Below are positions 29,805-34,903 of a stretch of 34,903 nucleotides of DNA, one piece after another. How positions within the stretch are numbered: position 1 is the first letter of the stretch; each line of letters starts with the position of its first letter. This DNA is from a virus. The notes beneath the pieces were generated by a model. It searched no databases, had not been told where the DNA came from, and was given only the letters and a program-made list of their open reading frames with translations. The stretch spans positions 1 through 34,903 of IMG/VR virus record IMGVR_UViG_3300041402_000493. One strand, 5' to 3'. The translations under genes were made by a program, and so were the position numbers.

Positions 29805-30023
29805 TTATTTCCTCAAAGCTCGTTCGCTGTAATCTCTGTATACCCTGCTACCACACTTCCAGCAGCTATCTTGTTTCCCTTTGCCTGGGTCATATCCACA
29901 GTTCCCGCATGGTTTATGCCATACGTCGTAATCTCCTAAAGTTTTTGCGTGTGGTTCACCAGGCTTTCTAATTCCATTACAAATACTGCATATCCCACAG
30001 TCACAATCATATGATTCTTTCAC
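29805..30023 (-). CDS. zinc-ribbon protein with GTG start
   Basis: 72 residues from a GTG that follows GGAGATCAAG. Cys clusters: CDCGICSIC near the start, CGNCGYDPG in the middle and CWKCGSRVY near the end, separated by basic sequence; probably two zinc ribbons. The last part looks like a rubredoxin-type knuckle. Function unknown. It shares an identical 20-bp leader with the DHH gene downstream. Confidence 0.65.
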   Translation of the reverse strand: MKESYDCDCGICSICNGIRKPGEPHAKTLGDYDVWHKPCGNCGYDPGKGKQDSCWKCGSRVYRDYSERALRK

Positions 30024-30027
30024 CTTG

Positions 30028-30047
30028 ATCTCCTATTACATTTTAGT
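30028..30047 (-). repeat. duplicated 20-bp leader, copy 2
   Basis: Identical to 29777-29796 over 20 bp; carries the GGAG site of the 72-residue zinc-ribbon gene. The repeat ends 5 bp before the GTG start codon. Confidence 0.8.
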
Positions 30048-30052
30048 ATTGG

Positions 30053-30253
30053 TTATTTAAATTCTATCTCAATCGTGGTTTTTTCTTCCCCGGTTTTCTC
30101 GTTTTTATATTTTCTGACCTGCCGAAGAGATCCGGGCCCATAAAGAATATTGCACCGGGCCCGGATAATTTTGCACCGGCGATGGTTTGCCGGGTAGGTT
30201 CTGGTTTGATCTGCATGTATCCAGAAATTCAAAGGTTTTGGTGTTGTCGGCAT
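30053..30253 (-). CDS. hypothetical protein
   Basis: 66 residues from the ATG at 30253, which overlaps the upstream stop (TGATG). Basic, starts MPTTPKPLNFWIHADQTRTY, continues RARCNILYGPGSLRQVRKY and ends in a strand (TTIEIEFK). An overlapping frame at 30105-30371 is longer but lacks coupling and is not preferred. No family recognised; the fold may be an OB-like or small beta domain. Confidence 0.55.
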   Translation of the reverse strand: MPTTPKPLNFWIHADQTRTYPANHRRCKIIRARCNILYGPGSLRQVRKYKNEKTGEEKTTIEIEFK

Positions 30254-30687
30254 CACATACCACCTTCAGCATTTCCCAAAAGCTCATCAACGGTGATCCC
30301 GATCTGTTTCGCCAGGATGGGCCAAGATTGCGTAAAGAAATTATTCGCATCCATGAACTTAAGCTCCGCAAAGCAGATTGACCGATAATGTGGAACCCAT
30401 TGGCCCATAACTACAGTGCTTTTTTGCATGTCGATGAATTGGAGCTTCACCTTGACCTGGTTTTTCACCTTGTCCACATTGTTCCAGTTTGGATCTTCGG
30501 TATTCTCTACCACGGTCCGGCAGCAGGCAAAGAATAATCTAAGCTGTCTCAAACTTCTCTCTTTCATCGTGCCGGACACTTTGGCTATCAGGATTTGGTT
30601 TTCCTTGAAAGAGGATAGCGCCTCTTTGTCCTCTGGGCTGAATGGTACCAGGGTGTTATTTATTTTTTGGAATGATATTTGTTTCAT
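30253..30687 (-). CDS. DUF1367-like phage protein
   Basis: 144 residues beginning MKQISFQKINNTLVPFSPED, the typical opening of DUF1367 phage proteins, with the family-like KVSGTMKERSLRQLRLFFACC helix and a C-terminal WPILAKQIGITVDELL. The family is found in replication/recombination clusters and has no established function. Coupled to the 66-residue gene downstream. Confidence 0.6.
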   Translation of the reverse strand: MKQISFQKINNTLVPFSPEDKEALSSFKENQILIAKVSGTMKERSLRQLRLFFACCRTVVENTEDPNWNNVDKVKNQVKVKLQFIDMQKSTVVMGQWVPHYRSICFAELKFMDANNFFTQSWPILAKQIGITVDELLGNAEGGM

Positions 30688-30690
30688 TTC

Positions 30691-30906
30691 TTATTCCCAC
30701 ATATACCGGACTTCTCTTTTCGGTATGATAAATACAGATACAATCTCGCCATCATCGTATGATGCGTGAAAATCTTGGATGGCGGTCTGGTAACATCCTT
30801 CTTTTTTTGACCACCAGATATCAGGGGCAAAATATTCATAACGACCTAATGGGATATTTATTTCTTCTTGTTCAAATTTTAGCCATTCGAAATCTATAAA
30901 ATCCAT
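30691..30906 (-). CDS. hypothetical protein
   Basis: 71 residues, acidic and aromatic: FIDFEWLKFEQEEINIPLG, YEYFAPDIWWSKKEG and a C-terminal strand EIVSVFIIPKREVRY. AAGGATACACC before the ATG. The beta-strand pattern resembles small phage proteins near recombination genes; no family recognised. Confidence 0.55.
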   Translation of the reverse strand: MDFIDFEWLKFEQEEINIPLGRYEYFAPDIWWSKKEGCYQTAIQDFHASYDDGEIVSVFIIPKREVRYMWE

Positions 30907-30931
30907 GGTGTATCCTTTGTTGGTTGGTTTT

Positions 30932-31117
30932 TTAAAGTTCGTCAGCGTGGCAATAGCTTACAGCGCTAAGTTCATGGGCCTTGGTTTGGAAATCTTCCCC
31001 GGAATATGCCATGCTTTCCCCGGCTTGCTTTCTTGTCTCGTTTTCGCATTTCATGGCCTCAATTTCTGCCTGGACAGAAAAAATCAATCCTAATCTTTTA
31101 ACATCTGTTCCTTCCAT
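30932..31117 (-). CDS. hypothetical helical protein
   Basis: 61 residues, mainly helical (LIFSVQAEIEAMKCENETRK, DFQTKAHELSAVSY), acidic. GGAGAGCAAAG ahead of the ATG. Overlaps the AP2-HNH gene end by 28 bp, which suggests that the endonuclease gene was inserted upstream of it. Length and composition resemble small phage hypothetical proteins; unassigned. Confidence 0.5.
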   Translation of the reverse strand: MEGTDVKRLGLIFSVQAEIEAMKCENETRKQAGESMAYSGEDFQTKAHELSAVSYCHADEL

Positions 31118-31662
31118 CTTTGCTCTCCTTTGTTTTGAAACATATCCTGAACATATTTAAACGCTGGACTACTTGAATCGCACCCACTCCACCCCAAACA
31201 TTGTTCCATTGCAAGCCTGGCACAAGCTGCTTCTGCAAATTCGGCATGGCTTCCAAGTTGAATAACCTTGCTGTTAATTGAAATCTGGGATCTCCACCTT
31301 TTGTCAATTTTATTCCAAGTAACCCCTTTTACCCCTGAGGTATTGTTTTTCCATTCCCCGGCATTCCTAAGATTACACATGTGGCTGACTTCTCTTAAAT
31401 TTTCAATCCTATTATCAGAGGTGTTTCTATTTATATGGTCTAATTCATTTTCAGGAAACGATCCGTAATAATATAACCACGCCAACCTGTGTGCTCTATA
31501 AATTTTATAAGATATATAAATAATCCTATACCTTTTGTCGTTTAAACAACCAGGCTGGTTATGCAAGCTTCGCCCTTTTCCGGATTTAATCCATTTAAAA
31601 ACACCAGTTTCAGGATCATAGTGTAAAAGTTCTTTCAACCGTTTTTGAGTGATATTGTTCAT
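31090..31662 (-). CDS. HNH endonuclease with AP2-like domain
   Basis: 190 residues from the ATG at 31662, which overlaps the RHH stop as ATGA. N-terminal LKELLHYDPETGVFKWIKSG (NUMOD4/HNH-associated opening), HNH core YRAHRLAWLYYYGSFPENELDHIN followed by DNRIENLREVSHMCNLRN, then a C-terminal AP2-type DNA-binding segment (SGVKGVTWNKIDKRWRSQI, QLGSHAEFAEAACARLA). This is the usual build of phage free-standing homing endonucleases, so the gene is probably a mobile invader of the RHH transcription unit. Confidence 0.85.
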   Translation of the reverse strand: MNNITQKRLKELLHYDPETGVFKWIKSGKGRSLHNQPGCLNDKRYRIIYISYKIYRAHRLAWLYYYGSFPENELDHINRNTSDNRIENLREVSHMCNLRNAGEWKNNTSGVKGVTWNKIDKRWRSQISINSKVIQLGSHAEFAEAACARLAMEQCLGWSGCDSSSPAFKYVQDMFQNKGEQRWKEQMLKD

Positions 31663-31808
31663 TTCTTGTCTTCTTTTTTGATATACCAATCCAGGGCAAC
31701 AACAACAAACTCCTTAAGAGAAATCCCCTGTTTTGCAGCTTCAACCTTTGCCTTGCGCTTTGATTCTTCAGGAATGTTTACCATCATATTTATCATTTTA
31801 TCAGACAC
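31659..31808 (-). CDS. ribbon-helix-helix regulator (GTG start)
   Basis: 49 residues starting at a GTG preceded by AGGGGGTAAC. MINMMVNIPEESKRKAKVEA is the DNA-contacting strand and first helix, and KQGISLKEFVVVALDWYI the second helix, matching the compact Arc/CopG/HicB-type RHH fold. It is the first gene behind its own promoter and has an AT-rich dyad over the -10 region, so autoregulation is likely. Longer upstream ATG frames (to 31877) would run through the promoter and are rejected. Confidence 0.75.
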   Translation of the reverse strand: MSDKMINMMVNIPEESKRKAKVEAAKQGISLKEFVVVALDWYIKKEDKK

Positions 31809-31845
31809 GTTACCCCCTAAAATTAAATTGTTTAACATAATAAAT

Positions 31846-31874
31846 ATATTAATGTTATTTAGGAGGGAAGTCAA
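31846..31874 (-). promoter_or_regulatory. sigma70 promoter with possible RHH operator
   Basis: Minus-strand TTGACT (31869-31874), 17-bp spacer, TAATAT (31846-31851); the start would be near 31839, about 30 bp before the GTG. AACAT and ATGTT arms (31834-31856) form a dyad across the -10 region where the RHH protein could bind. It directly follows the terminator of the upstream operon. Confidence 0.65.
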
Positions 31875-31884
31875 CAAAAGAAAA

Positions 31885-31915
31885 TAAAAAACCCCAGACC
31901 CGAAGGACTGAGGTT
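31885..31915 (-). terminator. intrinsic terminator after coiled-coil gene
   Basis: Minus-strand AACCUCAGUCC, loop UUCG, GGUCUGGGGUU: 11-position stem with one U-U mismatch, then UUUUUUAUUUU. Ends the RecT operon 57 bp after the stop at 31972 and insulates the RHH promoter. Confidence 0.85.
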
Positions 31916-31971
31916 TAACCTGGGGAAAGGCCAGGGAGAAAATTATAGCTTAGGGGGTTTTGGGTGGGTTG

Positions 31972-33210
31972 TCAAGCAAGATCCTCTTGGGCTTCCCGGG
32001 CTTCATCAAGCGCACGGTTAATTTTAACTACAAGGTCAAGCTCAATCTGTGCTGCTGAATTGGTTTCGTAGCCTTTGGGCAACGGGTTCAAACGATCAAT
32101 GAAAACGTCAAGATCATCAAAGGCCTGGGTTAATATTTTCTTATCAGCCTCAATCAGCTTGGCCCTGGCCTTGTCCTTTTTGAGCTGATCCTTTTTATCA
32201 GACTCTTCTTTTTTTACAAACTCATCAAACTTTATATTCATTATTTTGGCTGAGTCATTTACAATCCTTCTGTTCATGTATATGGCATCGTTCCACATGG
32301 CAGTGTATTTTTCAAGCTCCATTTCAGCCTTCTCTTTTTCCAGGGCCAGACGGTCCTTTTCGAGCTTTGCGTTCGCCTGTTTGGTTTTTTCTTCTTCCTG
32401 GACTGCAATCTTTGCGGTTGTATCGTCTTTTATTTTTTGGGCAGCATCAATCTTTGCCTGATCTGCTTTTCTTTTTTCTGCTATATCGGCCTGGAGCTTT
32501 TCAAAGGCTGCGGTTTTTTCTGCAAGGTCTTTGGCTTTGGCTTCATTCTCTTCTTTGGCTTTGGCTGCGGCCTCCTGCTCCGCTTTCAGCTTATCGGCAT
32601 GGGCTTTTTGATCGGCTTCCCATTTAACCCTGGACTCAAGGAGGTTTGTCAGCGTTTCAATTCCGGAAGCCTTGACCATCTCGGCCATCTCTGTTTTTTC
32701 CTGGAAGTCTTCTTCTGAGATTTCAAAATCTTCCAAGGTCAATAGGTGTATTTTTATTGTGCCGGCAGATAGGTTAAAAGCTTGGCCTGCCGATACTAAA
32801 TTATCAAGGATGCCCATAGAGGTATCTATTTTATCGGTCCTGGACTGTTCTATTTCAGCTTCCTTTGCCTTTTTATCTTCGGCAATTTTTTCCCATGCAA
32901 ATCTGCGGGAAGATGACAATTCTATCAAAGGAGAAACCATCCCCTTTGCGTTTTTGGCAGCTGCATCAAGATCCCTGCCTTTCTTTAATATGCTGGCCTT
33001 GAGTTCAACCCGCCTATCTTCAATAAGCTTAGGTAGTTTTTTGGCTGATATGTGCATCTCTTTAACAGATTCATACTGGGTTTTATCTTCAGGGGTTTCC
33101 GGAATTTCAAGTATTTGTTTTTCCATCAGGGCCAGGTTATCCGCTGTGATTTCCTGTATGTTGAACTCTTTTATGATTTTGTCTTCTGGTTTTATTTCCT
33201 GCTCTACCAT
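31972..33210 (-). CDS. coiled-coil protein of the recombination operon
   Basis: 412 residues, about 60 percent charged/helical. Residues 40-110 (MHISAKKLPKLIEDRRVELK, SILKKGRDLDAAAKNAKG) resemble the opening of DUF1351-type phage proteins often encoded beside RecT; residues 200-300 are a long Lys/Glu/Ala coiled coil (KAKEENEAKAKDLAEKTAAF, LEKDRLALEKEKAEMELEKY). C-terminus is helical with an acidic end (EAREAQEDLA). Possibly an annealing partner or scaffold; no nuclease motif is visible. Last gene before a strong terminator. Confidence 0.6.
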   Translation of the reverse strand: MVEQEIKPEDKIIKEFNIQEITADNLALMEKQILEIPETPEDKTQYESVKEMHISAKKLPKLIEDRRVELKASILKKGRDLDAAAKNAKGMVSPLIELSSSRRFAWEKIAEDKKAKEAEIEQSRTDKIDTSMGILDNLVSAGQAFNLSAGTIKIHLLTLEDFEISEEDFQEKTEMAEMVKASGIETLTNLLESRVKWEADQKAHADKLKAEQEAAAKAKEENEAKAKDLAEKTAAFEKLQADIAEKRKADQAKIDAAQKIKDDTTAKIAVQEEEKTKQANAKLEKDRLALEKEKAEMELEKYTAMWNDAIYMNRRIVNDSAKIMNIKFDEFVKKEESDKKDQLKKDKARAKLIEADKKILTQAFDDLDVFIDRLNPLPKGYETNSAAQIELDLVVKINRALDEAREAQEDLA

Positions 33211-33221
33211 TTTTCTCTCCC

Positions 33222-34247
33222 TTAAATTTCTGGTTTATTATTGGCGTTATCAATAGCCTGTTTAATCTGGCTTACGGCTTCAATGCACTGCTCTTTTGTT
33301 GTTGGCTCTGGCATTTGGACAGGGCAGTTTTTCAAGGCTTCTGAATATACTTTCCATTCTTCGGTGTCTTGCAATGTTTCTTTTTTGACCCCTGCACCGG
33401 CAAGCTTCGGGGGATGTTTCATTTCATATTCAATCTCGGCTATCACCCCTTGCCTTACACTTGGTTTTGTTATTTCCCTGGCCGATTTAAAATTCCATTT
33501 TTCTCTTAATATTTTGTCATAAGCGTACGGCTCATGAACCGCATACCATTTCATTTCACCGTGAAATTTATCAGTCTCTATTTTTTCCTGCTCTTCTGCT
33601 GAAACCAAATTATCAAGATCATAGTTTTCATTATCGATTGTTTCTATGTTGCTAAAAATATCCTTAAAGTGTTGCTTGCAGGCTTTTTTTATGATGGTCT
33701 TTAGAGCCATCTCATTAAACCAGTTTGCCCATATAAAATCGGTTTTTGCCACTCGCCTATGCTTGTCTATGTCCTGCTTGGAAAGAAGCGTTAAGAACTC
33801 ACCTCGCTTGTTTTTAATGACACAATAAGCCCCAACAAGGTCTCTTTCTGTTGTCCCAAAAGGATTGGATATTTCATGGGTATATTTTACATGCCCTGAA
33901 TTTTTGCTAAATTGGAAGTTATCCCCGTTATGAACAAGACTTACATCGACTATGCTTTCCGGATATGCATTAAACATCTTGTTTTTGAAAGCCTGATATG
34001 AATAAGAGACCCCCGTATTTTGGAGGGTGATATCCTCACCATCAAACACAAGACCGTCAAGGGCCACTTTTTTAAAGATGGTTGCAAGATATTCATCTGT
34101 TTTGTGTTTCATCCATGGGTTTTTAGTCACGTAATTTTGCCCGTCTTTTTTCTTTTCTGATTGTAATTTTATCAGGTATTCTATATAGCTGTTTGCGTGG
34201 TCTTCGTTGCAGCCAGCTAAAAGATTTTTTAAATTTGCCGGTGTCAT
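33222..34247 (-). CDS. RecT-family ssDNA annealing protein
   Basis: 341 residues. Core RecT segments are present: MKHKTDEYLATIFKKVALDG, LVGAYCVIKNKRGEFLTLLS, KQDIDKHRRVAK, then IWANWFNEMALKTIIKKACK. The C-terminal 100 residues contain Pro-rich linkers and helices. It anneals complementary single strands during phage recombination and usually works with a 5'-3' exonuclease, which is not complete in this window. AGGGAGAGGGGAA ribosome site; 11 bp from the coiled-coil gene. Confidence 0.9.
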   Translation of the reverse strand: MTPANLKNLLAGCNEDHANSYIEYLIKLQSEKKKDGQNYVTKNPWMKHKTDEYLATIFKKVALDGLVFDGEDITLQNTGVSYSYQAFKNKMFNAYPESIVDVSLVHNGDNFQFSKNSGHVKYTHEISNPFGTTERDLVGAYCVIKNKRGEFLTLLSKQDIDKHRRVAKTDFIWANWFNEMALKTIIKKACKQHFKDIFSNIETIDNENYDLDNLVSAEEQEKIETDKFHGEMKWYAVHEPYAYDKILREKWNFKSAREITKPSVRQGVIAEIEYEMKHPPKLAGAGVKKETLQDTEEWKVYSEALKNCPVQMPEPTTKEQCIEAVSQIKQAIDNANNKPEI

Positions 34248-34273
34248 TTCCCCTCTCCCTATTTTGGCATTGG

Positions 34274-34486
34274 TTATACTGCAAATTCCATTGCAATTTT
34301 TTGGGCCGCAGCAATTACTTTCTCAAGCTCTGCGATCTTGTCATCCTTCTCTTTTAACAGCTCGGTTACAAAGTCATCATGATTGTTATCTCTGATCAGG
34401 ACATCCTCAACCTTGAATACTTCACCTGAATCGGACTCGTATAGCCTGTAACTCCCGTTTGTTACCATTATTCCATATTTCTTCAT
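34274..34486 (-). CDS. hypothetical protein
   Basis: 70 residues: beta N-terminus (KYGIMVTNGSYRLYESDSG, VFKVEDVLIRDNN) and a helical C-terminus (VTELLKEKDDKIAELEKVIA). The C-terminal heptads suggest dimerisation. AAGGGGGAAGC ahead of ATG. Encoded just before RecT in transcription order; no family recognised. Confidence 0.6.
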   Translation of the reverse strand: MKKYGIMVTNGSYRLYESDSGEVFKVEDVLIRDNNHDDFVTELLKEKDDKIAELEKVIAAAQKIAMEFAV

Positions 34487-34495
34487 GCTTCCCCC

Positions 34496-34762
34496 TTATC
34501 TATCCTGCATTTGATCTCTGAGATATTCAGCTTTCTTAAACTCATATTCCAGCCCTGCCTGGCTTGCTTCCTCCAAAAGGGTTCCCTCAATTTCTTTATC
34601 CTCGAGGGCTGTATTGACAAGACGAATCAATTCATTCTCTGAATAATCAAGATCATTGATCTCGTCAGGGCATCCAGGGTCTTCATGCGTGGCAGGATAT
34701 CCCTTTGAGGCTGTGTAGGTTACCGGCAACTCGATCTCTATTATTATTTTAGATTCCATCAT
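34496..34762 (-). CDS. hypothetical acidic protein
   Basis: 88 residues. Begins MMESKIIIEIELPVTYTASK, a beta strand pair, then YPATHEDPGCPDEINDLDYS and helices (ELIRLVNTALEDKEI, LEYEFKKAEYLRDQM). The 'P..YTYY......G.......PE......V.......V' like layout is common in small phage proteins near recombination genes. The ATG overlaps the upstream TGA, so translation is coupled. Confidence 0.6.
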   Translation of the reverse strand: MMESKIIIEIELPVTYTASKGYPATHEDPGCPDEINDLDYSENELIRLVNTALEDKEIEGTLLEEASQAGLEYEFKKAEYLRDQMQDR

Positions 34763-34902
34763 GGATTAATCCTCTTTATACGATCTGTGAAAGTAGCATC
34801 ATACGGATGATATACGTCAAGCACCCTGAACTCTGTTAGGCCTGTGTAATCTCTCGGAGTGTGAAAATCAACTATACTCAGAGCGATACATGCTGCCAGG
34901 AC
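34759..34902 (-). CDS. C-terminal end of an upstream gene
   Basis: 47 residues visible (AACIALSIVDFHTPRDYTGL ... FTDRIKRINP), open to the window edge and ending in a TGA that overlaps the next ATG as ATGA. Too little is present to name; it could belong to the recombination operon that contains RecT. Confidence 0.5.
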   Translation of the reverse strand, partial: VLAACIALSIVDFHTPRDYTGLTEFRVLDVYHPYDATFTDRIKRINP

Positions 34903-34903
34903 A

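Noticed and set aside
30105-30371. 88-codon minus-strand frame overlapping the 66- and 144-residue genes
   Set aside because: The coupled frames on the same strand have better starts and sequence patterns; this one is an alternate-frame shadow.
31683-31877. Upstream ATG extensions of the RHH gene
   Set aside because: They would include the promoter and its transcription start; the GTG at 31808 has the ribosome site.
31935-31977. TTGACA and TATAAT on the minus strand before the terminator at 31915
   Set aside because: Spacing is 22 bp, too long for a sigma70 promoter, and it would run directly into a terminator.

Overview
The window is part of the genome of a double-stranded DNA tailed phage, or a prophage. 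The virion genes follow the order of the short-tailed P22 group: small terminase (gp3-like), large terminase (gp2), portal (gp1), scaffold (gp8), coat (gp5), head-tail adaptor (gp4), gp10-like tail factor, gp14-like acetyltransferase-fold protein, gp7/gp20/gp16-like ejection proteins and a beta-helix tailspike (gp9 position). The lipoprotein, the M23 endopeptidase with a three-TM holin and the podovirus layout point to a Gram-negative host. Base composition is moderately AT-rich. The host genus cannot be read from the sequence.

Layout. (1) 1-2541, plus strand: a small accessory operon with an Rnl2-type RNA ligase, an ASCH-domain protein, Cys-rich mini-proteins and a 30-residue membrane peptide. 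It ends in a 14-bp hairpin facing the tailspike gene. (2) 22379 down to 2604, minus strand: packaging, head, lysis (endopeptidase and holin placed between the gp4-like and gp10-like genes), tail, ejection proteins, tailspike. (3) 26266 down to 22461, minus strand: zinc ribbon, replication initiator carrying 11-bp iterons inside its gene, probable helicase loader, and a run of small overlapping genes including a PD-(D/E)XK-like nuclease and a lipoprotein. (4) 26333-27750, plus strand: a clear sigma70 promoter, six tRNA genes (Pro, Met/Ile CAU, Leu UAG, His, Tyr, Trp), then about 860 nt of non-coding but highly structured sequence ending in an intrinsic terminator. (5) 34902 down to 27751, minus strand: RecT annealing protein, coiled-coil protein, terminator, promoter, RHH regulator, AP2-HNH endonuclease, DUF1367-like protein, DHH phosphoesterase, HNH protein and several zinc-ribbon proteins.

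The most interesting object is the large structured RNA after the tRNAs (26891-27750). It shows a 21-bp helix, a loop pseudoknot, a 9-bp pairing spanning about 450 nt, a UUCG hairpin and an embedded tRNA-like domain with a perfect D-arm and a T-arm-like hairpin but an 8-nt anticodon loop. Its size, phage setting and tRNA linkage resemble the giant ornate RNA classes GOLLD and ROOL. I cannot assign it to either by eye. Other notable points are the intragenic iteron origin, GC-rich 20-nt hairpins on both sides of the putative decoration-protein gene, a terminator just upstream of a structural-region gene, a class-I-shaped tRNA with anticodon UAG, and a 33-residue overlapping gene with a Ca-binding-like loop.
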